Source of the DNA: Paenibacillus massiliensis 2301065 = DSM 16942
GTDB taxonomy: Bacteria > Bacillota > Bacilli > Paenibacillales > Paenibacillaceae
Direction of reading: 5' to 3'
DNA: 64,000 nt
NCBI RefSeq assembly: GCF_000377505.1
Contig: NZ_KB898185.1
Coordinates: 186,001 to 250,000 of the forward strand
Below are positions 44,547 to 53,472 of the stretch, piece after piece (position 1 is the first letter of the stretch; each line of letters begins with the position of its first letter). The translations under genes and the position numbers were made by a program. The notes under the pieces were generated by a model, which saw nothing but the letters and a program-made list of their open reading frames with translations, made no database searches and had not been told where the DNA came from.

Positions 44547-45791
44547 ATGAGTTCATCTGAACAATTGTTAAAAAAACAGAATGCGATACTCGATACCAGA
44601 ACTCGCAAGCAAGCGACATTCTGGTTCATGATCTTAGGAATTATTTTTATCGCAGCAAATTTGCGTGCTCCCCTCACATCGGTGGGGCCATTAGTCAGTA
44701 TTATTCGGGAGAACGTCCACATTTCAAATACCTTAGCAGGCCTGATTACTACAGTTCCACTGATTGCATTTGCATTGTTATCACCCTTTATACCAAAATT
44801 AGGACGTAGATATGGTGTAGAACGTATTATCCTCATTTCCCTTATTGTTTTGACCATGGGTATCGCTGTTCGCTCGTTATCCGGGGTGGTGACCTTGTAT
44901 GTTGGAACCGCAGTTCTGGGGTTCGCTATTGCCATATGTAATGTATTACTACCGAGCCTGATTAAACAGGAATTCCCACAGCAAATGGGTACTATGACAG
45001 GGGTTTATTCTGTTTCCATGAATCTATGCGGGGCGATCGCTTCGGGTATTAGTGTTCCCTTAGCCGTGGGGGCAGGCTTGAACTGGCAAGGGGCCTTGGG
45101 GGTATGGGGGATACTTAGCGTCGTCTCCATTCTCTTATGGGTACCGCAACTCAAGGCTCCAGCGAAACCAGCCGCAGTTGCCAGCAGCGCAGGGAACAAC
45201 CAACAGATTAATATATGGCGCTCTCCATTAGCATGGCAGGTAACTCTTTTTATGGGAATACAATCAACCATTTTTTATGTGCTAGTGGCATGGCTACCTG
45301 AAATACTAAAAGGTCAGGGCATCAGTTCAAGTCAATCAGGCTGGTTTCTCTCGATTCTGATTATAGCTTCGCTCCCCTTTGCATTTATCGTTCCTGTTAT
45401 AGCTGGGCGCATGTCTAACCAACGGTTGTTAGTGATTATTACAACGATTCTGCTTTTGATTGGAACACTTGGACTTCTCTATAGCAGCATCCATCTGTTT
45501 TCATTTTGGGTTATTATTCTAGGTATTGGCGTGGGCTTTGCCTTTGGCTTATCTATGATGTTTTTCGGCTTGCGTACCCAAAGTGCCCATCAGGCGGCTG
45601 AATTATCGGGGATGGCCCAATCCATCGGATATCTACTGGCCGCAATTGGCCCAGCGTTAATTGGATATTTGCATGATGCCACTCATGGTTGGAGCGTTCC
45701 ACTCCTGATGTTGGTTGGCGCTTCTGCTCTACTCGGTATGGTTGGTTTGGGTGCGGCTAGAAATCAATTTGTTGATTCTGCAAAGTTGTAA
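44547..45791 (+). CDS. MFS transporter, CynX/NimT (YycB) family
   Basis: 414 residues, twelve membrane spans. The family mark IAANLRAPLTSVGPL follows the first span, and FIPKLGRRYGVERI is the loop between spans 2 and 3. Members carry cyanate, 2-nitroimidazole or other small anions and drugs. AGGAGG precedes the ATG. Downstream of the FadR-type regulator, which probably controls it. Confidence 0.92.
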   Translation: MSSSEQLLKKQNAILDTRTRKQATFWFMILGIIFIAANLRAPLTSVGPLVSIIRENVHISNTLAGLITTVPLIAFALLSPFIPKLGRRYGVERIILISLIVLTMGIAVRSLSGVVTLYVGTAVLGFAIAICNVLLPSLIKQEFPQQMGTMTGVYSVSMNLCGAIASGISVPLAVGAGLNWQGALGVWGILSVVSILLWVPQLKAPAKPAAVASSAGNNQQINIWRSPLAWQVTLFMGIQSTIFYVLVAWLPEILKGQGISSSQSGWFLSILIIASLPFAFIVPVIAGRMSNQRLLVIITTILLLIGTLGLLYSSIHLFSFWVIILGIGVGFAFGLSMMFFGLRTQSAHQAAELSGMAQSIGYLLAAIGPALIGYLHDATHGWSVPLLMLVGASALLGMVGLGAARNQFVDSAKL

Positions 45792-45813
45792 TAGCCCGCC
45801 TTACATAGCCTCC

Positions 45814-45861
45814 CAAAAAAGAACGCCCCTTCTGCCAACCGGCAGCAAGGGACGTTCTTGT
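45814..45861. terminator. Bidirectional terminator between the MFS and L-serine dehydratase genes
   Basis: AAGAACG, CCCTT and GCC pair with GGC, AAGGG and CGTTCTT. The minus-strand side runs into TTTTTTGGG and so is the stronger terminator; the plus side ends TTCTTGTCTC. Confidence 0.85.
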
Positions 45862-45910
45862 CTCATTACACAAGTATGGAATTAATGCCCCATCATCATG
45901 GCAGTATCAT

Positions 45911-47119
45911 TTAACTGTCAATTTTGTAGAGCTTAGCGAGCCCGCCTTCTGCAGTTTCACGGTAACGGCTACTCATATCCAGGCCTGTCTCATACATGGT
46001 CTGTACAACCAGATCAAAGGATATTTTACGGGTACCCGACAAGAATTTGGCCAGGCTCAGCGCATTGATCGCCCGCATCGCACCGACCGCATTCCGCTCA
46101 ATGCAAGGAATCTGAACTAGTCCGTTAATCGGATCACAGGTTAACCCCAAGTGATGCTCCATCGCAACCTCCGCCGCATACTCAATCTGGTCGATCTCCA
46201 TACCGGACAATTCAGCCAGTGCAGCCGCTGCCATAGAGCAAGCCGTGCCAACCTCCGCCTGGCAGCCGCACTGAGCGCCGCTGATGGAGGCGTTCTGCTT
46301 GACCAGATTACCGATGAGCCCGCCGACAGCCAGTGCACGAAGAATCTGTTCGTCCGGGACCTGCATCTTCTCCTGCATATACCGTAGCGAGGCAGGCACA
46401 ACACCGCTGGCTCCGCAGGTCGGGGCCGTTACGACTGTACCGGCGGCGGCATTCTGTTCGTTGACGGCGAAAGCATATGCGCTGACGATCCGGTTCTCCC
46501 GCGTCTCCGGGCTCTCATCCGCATGCCCCTGATGATACAGATATTTCGCCTTGCGTTCGACATGAAGACCGCCTTCCAGAATACCTGTGACAGACAGCCC
46601 TTCGTCGATCGACCGCTTCATCGCTTCCCAGATGCCTTGGAGGAAATCCCAGATCTGTATGCCTTCACGCTGCTCGACGTAATCGCTTAGCCGGATATGA
46701 TTCGCTTTACACAAGGCGCTGATCTCTGCAAAGCTGTTCTCCGGGTAGACATCAGGTCCCCGCACCTCCTCCCGTCCCTCAATCACAATGTCTCCGCCGC
46801 CGATACTGACAACGCGCATGGAGGCTGTTTGCTGACCGTCTTGGTAAGCGAACAAATCCATCGTATTGGGATGGGGTAGAATAAAATCTGGCTGCGGAAC
46901 AAATTCAACCTCCGCTGAAGCGGGTGACAATGCGCGGATAATCGCCTTGTCCGTCATATGGCCTTTGCCTGTTTTGGCAAGGGAACCATAGATCAGTGCC
47001 TTGAACTGGTCTACGTCTTCATTTTCTGCTTTGAAGATTCTGGCCGCCTTCTCCGGCCCCATGGTATGGGAGCTGGACGGTCCGCTGCCAATCTTAAATA
47101 GCTCAGTCAACGATCTCAT
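45911..47119 (-). CDS. sdaA: L-serine ammonia-lyase, iron-sulfur dependent, single chain
   Basis: 402 residues, converts L-serine to pyruvate and ammonia. The N-terminal beta domain starts ELFKIGSGPSSSHTMGP and the alpha domain has the cluster cysteines in APTCGASGVVP, GAQCGCQAEVG and LTCDPINGLVQIPC. It is the single-chain form rather than the split alpha/beta form common in Firmicutes. AAGG lies before the ATG. Last gene of the operon that begins with the M20 amidohydrolase, so serine may be a product of, or nitrogen source in, that pathway. Confidence 0.95.
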   Translation of the reverse strand: MRSLTELFKIGSGPSSSHTMGPEKAARIFKAENEDVDQFKALIYGSLAKTGKGHMTDKAIIRALSPASAEVEFVPQPDFILPHPNTMDLFAYQDGQQTASMRVVSIGGGDIVIEGREEVRGPDVYPENSFAEISALCKANHIRLSDYVEQREGIQIWDFLQGIWEAMKRSIDEGLSVTGILEGGLHVERKAKYLYHQGHADESPETRENRIVSAYAFAVNEQNAAAGTVVTAPTCGASGVVPASLRYMQEKMQVPDEQILRALAVGGLIGNLVKQNASISGAQCGCQAEVGTACSMAAAALAELSGMEIDQIEYAAEVAMEHHLGLTCDPINGLVQIPCIERNAVGAMRAINALSLAKFLSGTRKISFDLVVQTMYETGLDMSSRYRETAEGGLAKLYKIDS

Positions 47120-47185
47120 AGCAACCTTATCCCTTCTCAGTTGTCTTTGGCTTAAGATCTTCCTCCTACGGCTTGGCCAGGCGTA

Positions 47186-48019
47186 TTACCCATTCCTCTG
47201 AAAACGTTCCTTGAGCTTCATCAGCCGTTCTTGAACCCCCTCTTCATCAATAGCCATGTCATACAATTGGTGCGTAAGCTGGAGACCTTGATTCTCTGCA
47301 AAAGCTTGTTTCCACGGGTGCGAGACAATCGAATGCGTAAGATGTCTTGTAGAGCGGGGTGCCTGCATGATCATCTCTGCCAGCTCCCATGCCCGTGGAA
47401 GAAGCTGTTCACGAGGCAATACCTCACTGACCAGACCGAGGTCTAGTGCCTCTTGGGCAGTTATGTTCATCCCCGTGTATGCGTAGTATGCTGCTTTCTT
47501 GTTCCCCAGAATCTTTTGAAGGGCTAGGACGATTCCATCTCCAGGCGGAACACCGCCCAGATAATGGGCATCGAAGAACGCGGTGTCTTCCGCACAAATG
47601 GTAATATCACAAAGCGTTCCCAGTTGCCAGTGTGCACCTGTACCATTGACCGCCCCGATCGTGGGGATGTCAAGGCAATGAACCATATTTTCAATCATTC
47701 TGAGTGACTCATGGTACATTTCCAGCTTCCGGCGATACGGCCAATCCATGAATTTCGTATTCCAGACTTCAGGGTTGCCTATCTGCCACAACTCTCCTGT
47801 CCCTGTAAGGATCATGACCTCATTCTCAGGATCACGGCCAATATCTGACCATACATGACCATATGCGGCTTGGACCGGCCAGTCGAATTGTAACGGTCCC
47901 CCGTCAGTGTGCATACGCACTTCGAGGATGCCGCCACGGCGGGTCATGAGGAATAAGTCCTTGTATTTCTCCGAGTACTCTTCGAACCGTGTAGGTCCCG
48001 TCATCTTTCTATTGAACAT
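47186..48019 (-). CDS. Crotonase-family hydrolase, 6-oxocamphor hydrolase-like (copy 1)
   Basis: 277 residues. FEEYSEKYKDLFLMTRRGG, EVRMHTDGGPL, the oxyanion strand EVMILTGTGELW and LLPRAWELAEMIMQAPRSTR follow the 6-oxocamphor hydrolase pattern better than fatty-acid enoyl-CoA hydratases. That enzyme cleaves a cyclic beta-diketone C-C bond; its catalytic His/Asp residues have counterparts here in YGHVWSDIG, GTGAHWQLG and DAHYLGGVPPGDG. The start overlaps the paralogue's stop by 11 nt, so the two are coupled. Confidence 0.8.
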   Translation of the reverse strand: MFNRKMTGPTRFEEYSEKYKDLFLMTRRGGILEVRMHTDGGPLQFDWPVQAAYGHVWSDIGRDPENEVMILTGTGELWQIGNPEVWNTKFMDWPYRRKLEMYHESLRMIENMVHCLDIPTIGAVNGTGAHWQLGTLCDITICAEDTAFFDAHYLGGVPPGDGIVLALQKILGNKKAAYYAYTGMNITAQEALDLGLVSEVLPREQLLPRAWELAEMIMQAPRSTRHLTHSIVSHPWKQAFAENQGLQLTHQLYDMAIDEEGVQERLMKLKERFQRNG

Positions 48020-48848
48020 CGTTGCCCATCAGGCGTCCTTGCATTTTCTTCAGCCGCTCCAGCGCTCCTTCTTCATCAATGGCCATGTCGTACATCTGGT
48101 GGGCAAGCTGGAATCCCTGATCGGCGACCAGGGCTTGCTTCCATGGCCGGGAGATAATGGAGTGCGACAGATGTCTCGTTGAACGTGGTGCCTGCATGAT
48201 CATCTCCGCCAGCTCCCATGCGCGCGGAAGAAGCTGCTCGCGGGGCAGAACTTCACTGACGATACCCAGCTCCAAGGCGGTCTGACCATTGATATTCTTG
48301 CCGGTGTAGGCGTAGTAGGCTGCTTTTTTGAACCCGATCATGCTCTGCAGTGTGAGCAGCATTCCATCTCCTGGAGGCGTGCCTCCCAGATAATGCGGAT
48401 CGAAAAAGTCAGCGTCTTCTGTACAAATGGTAATATCACAGAGCGTTGCGAGTTCACAGTGCGTTCCCGGCCCGTTGACCGCTCCGATGGTCGGGATGTC
48501 AATGCAGAAGATCAAATTCTCAAGTAATCTCAGCGATTCATGATACTGTTCGAGTTTCTTTTGTTTCGGCCAGTCCATAAATTTCGTATTCCAGACCTCC
48601 GGGTCGCCAATCAACCATTTATCCCCTGTTCCCGAAATAATCATGACTTCGTTCTCAGGGTCGCGGCCAATATCTGACCAGGCATGAGACCAGGCGGTAT
48701 GAGCTTCCCAATTGTGCTTGTACGGCCCTCCGTCAGTGTGTAGCCGAACTTCGATGATTCCGTCACGGCGGGTCATTAACAGGAATTCCTTGTATTTCTC
48801 CGAGTACTCTTCAAATTTGGTGGGTCCAATCATACGTCTCTCTGTCAT
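48009..48848 (-). CDS. Crotonase-family hydrolase, 6-oxocamphor hydrolase-like (copy 2)
   Basis: 279 residues, clearly a paralogue of the next gene (long identical stretches such as LLPRAWELAEMIMQAPRSTR and WSDIGRDPENEVMI). The counterparts of the catalytic residues are in WSHAWSDIG, GPGTHCELA and DPHYLGGTPPGDG. AGGAGG precedes the ATG at 48848. Tandem copies may form a heteromer or have different substrates. Assignment as C-C hydrolase rather than hydratase is inference from motif comparison from memory. Confidence 0.8.
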   Translation of the reverse strand: MTERRMIGPTKFEEYSEKYKEFLLMTRRDGIIEVRLHTDGGPYKHNWEAHTAWSHAWSDIGRDPENEVMIISGTGDKWLIGDPEVWNTKFMDWPKQKKLEQYHESLRLLENLIFCIDIPTIGAVNGPGTHCELATLCDITICTEDADFFDPHYLGGTPPGDGMLLTLQSMIGFKKAAYYAYTGKNINGQTALELGIVSEVLPREQLLPRAWELAEMIMQAPRSTRHLSHSIISRPWKQALVADQGFQLAHQMYDMAIDEEGALERLKKMQGRLMGNDVQ

Positions 48849-48877
48849 TGTAATTCCTCCTAAGTTTGGTTTAGAGC

Positions 48878-50095
48878 TTATCTGTTACTTTCAAGCCAAT
48901 CTCTGGCAAAAGCTGCGTAAGCCGCAGCCCCTCTATGAAGCACCTCATCCGCGAACATCGTCTTAGGATGGTGTACAGGGTAACTATAACCTTCTTCGGC
49001 ATTGCCTGCGTTAAGAAACACTGTGGTACTTGGCACCGCCTGAGATACAAACGCGAAGTCTTCCGAGCCCATTAATTTACCGCCGGGTACCAGCTCAGTT
49101 ATACCGATATAGGAGCCGTCGCCAAACGTATTTGCAATCGAAGCCCTCATTTGCTCATTAAGTCCGCCATCCGTTTTCACTTCAGGACAACCCCTCGTAT
49201 AGATCACTTCCACCTTGGCCTGAAAAGTATCTCCGATCCCTGCACTAATTTCGCGGATACGGGCTTCCACTTTATCCCGCAATGCAGCGTTAAATGTGCG
49301 CACGCTTCCTTTCAATCTGGCCGTATCGGGAATCACGTTGTTTGTACTTCCGCCTTCCATCACGCCAATGGTAAGGACTGCATGTTCAATCGGAGAAATT
49401 TCCCGGCTGAGGATACCCTGCAGTGACAGATGAAGATGAGCGGCCACATTCAAAGGGTCCACTGCCGCCTCGGGCATTGCGCCATGTGAGCCCCTGCCGC
49501 GGATGATGATTTCGAACCAATCCGACGAAGCAGAGATCGCTCCACCTTCCTCAGGCACTACAAATTGCCCGAGAGGAAGCGGCATTCCGGTCAATACATG
49601 AAGCATCATGGCGGCATCCACCTTGGGATTGTCGAGAATCCCATTCTCCAGCATCATCTTTGCCCCGTGCAGCGTCTCCTCACCCGGCTGAAACATAAGC
49701 TTAACCGTCCCGCGAAGCTGCTCTTCGTTGGCCTTCAGGATCTCTGCAGCTCCGAGCAGCATGGAAGTATGCATGTCATGACCACATGCGTGCATGTTTC
49801 CGTTCAACGACGCGTAAGAAAGCTCAGTCTCTTCTTGAATGGGCAACCCATCCATATCCGCACGGATCAGAATCACCTTCCCTTCATGCTGTCCGCCAAT
49901 AGTAACTGTCAGCCCTGATTCCCCTACGGGAGTGGGCTTCAGCCCCATCGACTCCAACACTCCTTGTACGTAGGCCGTTGTCTTGGGCAAACTTAAATCA
50001 AGCTCCGGAATCGCATGAAGATGATACCTGTGCATGACCAATTTGTCCTGCAGCTGATGGGCCATACTCAAAAAATCTCCAGCTTCTTCAATCAC
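48878..50095 (-). CDS. M20 family amidohydrolase (N-acyl amino acid/peptide)
   Basis: 405 residues, two-metal aminoacylase/carboxypeptidase fold: first metal site HACGHDMHTSMLLGAAEI, second IRADMDGLP, catalytic Glu in MFQPGEETLHGAKMM and dimer-domain His in RGRGSHGAMPEAAVDP. Start GTG at 50095 has GGGAG 9 nt upstream; earlier in-frame starts lack one. First gene of an operon with two crotonases and serine dehydratase, which suggests it releases an acyl or amino group in the same pathway. Homologues include hippurate hydrolase and N-acyl-amino acid hydrolases. Confidence 0.9.
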   Translation of the reverse strand: MIEEAGDFLSMAHQLQDKLVMHRYHLHAIPELDLSLPKTTAYVQGVLESMGLKPTPVGESGLTVTIGGQHEGKVILIRADMDGLPIQEETELSYASLNGNMHACGHDMHTSMLLGAAEILKANEEQLRGTVKLMFQPGEETLHGAKMMLENGILDNPKVDAAMMLHVLTGMPLPLGQFVVPEEGGAISASSDWFEIIIRGRGSHGAMPEAAVDPLNVAAHLHLSLQGILSREISPIEHAVLTIGVMEGGSTNNVIPDTARLKGSVRTFNAALRDKVEARIREISAGIGDTFQAKVEVIYTRGCPEVKTDGGLNEQMRASIANTFGDGSYIGITELVPGGKLMGSEDFAFVSQAVPSTTVFLNAGNAEEGYSYPVHHPKTMFADEVLHRGAAAYAAFARDWLESNR

Positions 50096-50157
50096 AATGA
50101 ACATCTCCCAAAGCACAAATTGAATGAACGTAAGAACAGAGTAAACATTCCCCCTTC

Positions 50158-50237
50158 ACATTTTAAGACTTTTCAAGAACACTTTTATCGTACTTTTTAA
50201 TCCATTCGCTGTCAAGATAAAATAAGACATTTTAAGA
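50158..50237. promoter_or_regulatory. Direct repeats in the divergent control region (candidate operator)
   Basis: ACATTTTAAGA occurs at 50158-50168 and again at 50227-50237, exactly 69 nt apart, between the divergent regulator and the M20 operon; TTTTTAATCC and TTCAAGAAC at 50171-50203 are partial copies. Their position suits a binding site for the regulator at 50328. No experimental basis. Confidence 0.4.
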
Positions 50238-50327
50238 ACATTATTTTAGAGGCTGCCGGAACATTGAAATATCACATTTATTGTGATATAACTCTTTTGA
50301 TTGAACTGTTTATGAAAGGAATCTATC

Positions 50328-51641
50328 ATGAAAATCAAGCTGGGTATTATCACGCCTGAGACCCATATGGACTATTTCCGCGCCATTGAAGAAGAAATGC
50401 GGCCCTTATGTCAGTTCAGGTTTCTTACAATCAGCAACTTCCGGGAAACAACAGACATCTATCTCAAAAACTTAGATTCGGTAGATGGATTTGTGATCAG
50501 TGGCAGGATGCTTTACGAGTCAATCGATAAGGAATGCCTGGATGAAAAAGTACCTGTTCACATTTTGCAGGATAATGAAAACCTTCTATATAGGGAACTT
50601 TTCCGGCTGCTGGTTACAGAACCTGGGCTTGATATATCCCGGATCTATGTGGATTATGCGTATATAATCGAGTCTTTCAGCGAATTCCAGCAATACCTAA
50701 CTCATGAGGGGAAGCCCATTGACAGCGGAGATCTGCTCGAACAGGTGGAGACAATGCTGGAGAACCATATCACGCTGTGGGAAGACAAGAAAATAGACCT
50801 GTCCATCACGGCGTTCGGCCACTTTGTTCCAGAACTCAAAAAGCACGGAGTCAGATATATCTTAATCCGGCCCACTTTGGAGAACGTTAAAGAGACCATC
50901 AGAGAGATCATCAACGAGATTACCATCCTCAAGCTTAAGAGTCAGAGGGCAGTTGTCGCATGCTTATCGACCAAAACGGCGGAGCCGCCATCCGAAGAGC
51001 AGCTTCATGAGCTAAAGGTCCTTGTCGGCAGGTTTCTGAGCAGTGTGAATCTGGCAGACACGGCCCAAATTTCGGAAGGCTTTGTCAGACTATACACCAC
51101 CTATGGAAATTTCATGAAAATCACCACTAACGCGCATAACTGCACCCTGCTGGAGTATCTGGAAGAGCGCATAAGCGACAAGGTGAAGATCGGGTGGGGC
51201 TCGGGGCATGAATATTTTCAAGCTAACATTAACGCTACCAAAGCTCACAGACAGGCGGAAGCCTTTACGGGCAGCTGCAGCTTTTTTATAAACGAGGATC
51301 AGAAGGTTATCGGCCCAATGCGGAGCACGAATGTCATACAGTTCTCTGAACAGGGGGACCCGGAAATCATCGCGTTAGCCAAAAGGATCGGAATAAACAA
51401 CATCAACCTGCAAAAAATCATGTCCTATGCAGAAATCATGAGAACAAATAAATTATCCTCTGAGGATGTTGCTGGGTGCCTGTCCATGACGGTCAGAGGT
51501 GCAAACCGTATCCTTAACAAAATTGAAGAAAGTAACTACGTACAAACGGTATTTGAAAAACGAGACAACAGTAAAGGGCGACCCAAAAAATACTACGAAC
51601 TGTTGTTTCTCGACAAAGAAGGGCGCAAATTAAGCAGATGA
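50328..51641 (+). CDS. Novel transcriptional regulator with degenerate GGDEF-like and HTH domains
   Basis: 437 residues. An N-terminal Rossmann-like sensor (LGIITPETHMDYFRAIEEEM, DGFVISGRMLYESID, SITAFGHFVPELKKHGVRY) recalls the PrpR/receiver-like ligand folds. Residues about 200-330 include KIGWGSGHEYFQANINATKA, which looks like a CdaR-type degenerate GGDEF segment. The C-terminus has an HTH (KLSSEDVAGCLSMTVRGANR) and a basic wing (NSKGRPKKYYEL). I know of no named member. Divergent from the M20-crotonase-serine dehydratase operon, which it probably controls. AAAGGA precedes the ATG. Confidence 0.75.
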   Translation: MKIKLGIITPETHMDYFRAIEEEMRPLCQFRFLTISNFRETTDIYLKNLDSVDGFVISGRMLYESIDKECLDEKVPVHILQDNENLLYRELFRLLVTEPGLDISRIYVDYAYIIESFSEFQQYLTHEGKPIDSGDLLEQVETMLENHITLWEDKKIDLSITAFGHFVPELKKHGVRYILIRPTLENVKETIREIINEITILKLKSQRAVVACLSTKTAEPPSEEQLHELKVLVGRFLSSVNLADTAQISEGFVRLYTTYGNFMKITTNAHNCTLLEYLEERISDKVKIGWGSGHEYFQANINATKAHRQAEAFTGSCSFFINEDQKVIGPMRSTNVIQFSEQGDPEIIALAKRIGINNINLQKIMSYAEIMRTNKLSSEDVAGCLSMTVRGANRILNKIEESNYVQTVFEKRDNSKGRPKKYYELLFLDKEGRKLSR

Positions 51642-51680
51642 CACTCATTGTTACGTTTGCCATTTCGACTTTAAATTAAT

Positions 51681-51726
51681 GGCAAAAAAGGCACATTTTC
51701 AAAACTGAAAACGTGCCTTTTTTGCA
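51681..51726 (+). terminator. Strong rho-independent terminator
   Basis: GGCAAAAAAGGCAC pairs with GTGCCTTTTTTGC, and TTTTCA with TGAAAA inside; T-rich on both strands. It follows the regulator and marks the edge of ordinary chromosome before the second cassette run. Confidence 0.92.
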
Positions 51727-51792
51727 CTTTATTTACCAAGTCAAATCACTTCCTGGCCGGACGACCAGCTCTGCATATGCTGCCCCCCATCT

Positions 51793-52269
51793 GCGAACAG
51801 CCTAAAAAATATTATTTAACTTGGATTTGTTTCTTTAACAGCATGATTTGTCCGATATGATATGCATTATGAATACTTAGATTAGAAACCACTCTCCACC
51901 AAGGTGCATTAAAATATTCTGGAAGTTGTTTGGTGAGCTTTGATTCATCCGTTTCTTCTAAAACAACTCTCCAATTGCTAAATACGTTTTCAAGTCTATT
52001 TAATGTTTCCTTCCAGCCTGCATCATTCAATTGATCTTGAGTCAAAGAAAATGTCTCATCATTGTTAATCGCATTATTTAATATAAATTCCCCTTCCTTA
52101 AAACGCTCAAGCCATGTTTCATTCCAATAAATAAGATGATTCACTATGGACCAAATCGTTTGCTTATTGTCATTCTCAGTAACTGCTTCTGCTACTGTTA
52201 AATCTTCCAGTATATCCGCTAGAGGCAAAAACCAGCTCTTATCATTATAACATGCAGTTAATTGATCTA
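51793..52269. repeat. Duplicated DinB cassette segment, copy 1 (partner 54703-55167)
   Basis: About 475 bp closely match 54703-55167 with scattered substitutions, from ATATTATTTAACT to CAGTTAATTGATCT. Similarity ends abruptly on both sides: here the right flank is unrelated sequence at the end of the HD-CHAP gene, there it is the native gene start. A duplication by cassette insertion or unequal recombination is the simplest reading. Confidence 0.9.
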
Positions 52270-52369
52270 GCCAATTGCCCCTCGCGGACCGAGAAACCAT
52301 CAGGTTTCGATGCATGATAATGCAATTACCTAATCGGTGAACATTCCCAATATCAGTTCGCGTACTCAT
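51812..52369 (-). CDS. DinB-family protein, chimeric N-terminus (duplicate of 54711)
   Basis: From DQLTACYNDKSWFLPL onward it is nearly identical to the protein at 54711. The DinB metal-binding histidines are in IVNHLIYWNETW and SIHNAYHIGQI. The normal first 10 residues (MSYKSILI) are replaced by about 35 unrelated residues read from sequence overlapping the HD-CHAP stop, and no good ribosome binding site precedes the ATG at 52369. It is probably a 5'-truncated copy that may not be translated properly. DinB proteins are thiol-S-transferase-like four-helix bundles of mostly unknown substrate. Confidence 0.65.
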   Translation of the reverse strand: MSTRTDIGNVHRLGNCIIMHRNLMVSRSARGNWLDQLTACYNDKSWFLPLADILEDLTVAEAVTENDNKQTIWSIVNHLIYWNETWLERFKEGEFILNNAINNDETFSLTQDQLNDAGWKETLNRLENVFSNWRVVLEETDESKLTKQLPEYFNAPWWRVVSNLSIHNAYHIGQIMLLKKQIQVK

Positions 52370-53424
52370 ATAATGGGGTTGTATACACCATTGAAATGAT
52401 ATTCATAGTTGTTATCTATCCGAATGTATCCTAATATACAATGCCACCTATCCCTGTAAAAAACACTGGAGTAATTCTGATTGTCCCTATTACCTTCTGC
52501 TACTAATATTTCATTATCGTTGCAAGCCAGCACAATACCTATGTGATCATGCGAATCATTGGATAGTAATTTTTCATATATCACAATATCACCACGTTGA
52601 GGAACAAATCCATTATGCTTATCCATACAAAAATAACCAGTCTCAGGTAATTGCCCCCATTCTAGCAATGCACCTACACCAGCAAGTCGATATTTACCAT
52701 TAGGGTATCGGATCGGCAATAAAAACCCGGCTTCAAAACAACAATGATACACAAATGCAGCGCACCAATTATTCTGTAAAGCTTTATAGATTTCTCGATC
52801 CGGCCAATATTTACAGATTTCTCGGTATCGTTGATCCCCTGGCATTCCTATTATGTTTGCTCTTCCTAGATCTTCAGCAATTTCAGCCATTCTAAGTCGC
52901 TTATCTGCGTTACTAACAGCAACTTCAGCTTTACTGCTCTCCTCCACTGAACAATCTTCCGGTATTGCCAGTTCACGAAATATCTTCCGCAGTCTATCGG
53001 CATCTTGTTGTACAATACATTTCGGATTTTGAAAATATAAATGCAGAACATATGCATCCTTTAAGATTTCATCGAAGGGACCATGCGTCTGATTTCTGTA
53101 ATCTCTATAAAAGATGGCCCGTAAAATTGTGGTTTGTTCTTCTGTAGTAAAGGCATTCAACTCTCTTAATATCGGTCTTACGGTTTCTGCACTATTGGTA
53201 CCAGGAAATTCTATTATTCCAGTGTTAAAATGATAATAATCATGAAGAAGGCCACTAATAGCCGCGATTTCTTGATTTTGATCCCTTCTCTTTGCAAGCA
53301 ACGAGGCCATATTGGACACTCCATATAACTGAGTACAAGCTTCCTGTCGGTGAACCTCGCTATCCATAGAATTGATCATTTCTTGTACAAGAATTCGAAT
53401 GCTTTCCAGTCGTTTATTGGTCAA
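52366..53424 (-). CDS. HD domain fused to a CHAP amidase-like domain
   Basis: 352 residues; TTG at 53424 follows AAGGAGG. Residues about 20-150 are an HD phosphohydrolase-like domain (His 25, LLHDYYHF with His-Asp 61-62, LKDAYVLH with Asp 123). Residues about 205-340 are a CHAP/NlpC-like papain fold with NNWCAAFVYHC (Cys 221), RGDIVIYEKL and HDHIGIV (His about 294). CHAP domains cut peptidoglycan amide bonds, but there is no signal peptide, so it acts inside the cell or on another amide. I know no standard family with this fusion. First gene upstream of the DinB copy; 5' end 49 nt from site F. Confidence 0.8.
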   Translation of the reverse strand: MTNKRLESIRILVQEMINSMDSEVHRQEACTQLYGVSNMASLLAKRRDQNQEIAAISGLLHDYYHFNTGIIEFPGTNSAETVRPILRELNAFTTEEQTTILRAIFYRDYRNQTHGPFDEILKDAYVLHLYFQNPKCIVQQDADRLRKIFRELAIPEDCSVEESSKAEVAVSNADKRLRMAEIAEDLGRANIIGMPGDQRYREICKYWPDREIYKALQNNWCAAFVYHCCFEAGFLLPIRYPNGKYRLAGVGALLEWGQLPETGYFCMDKHNGFVPQRGDIVIYEKLLSNDSHDHIGIVLACNDNEILVAEGNRDNQNYSSVFYRDRWHCILGYIRIDNNYEYHFNGVYNPII

Positions 53425-53472
53425 AGTATCGCCTCCTTGGTATTAATGCGTTTTCAAGATTGCGCTGATTTC

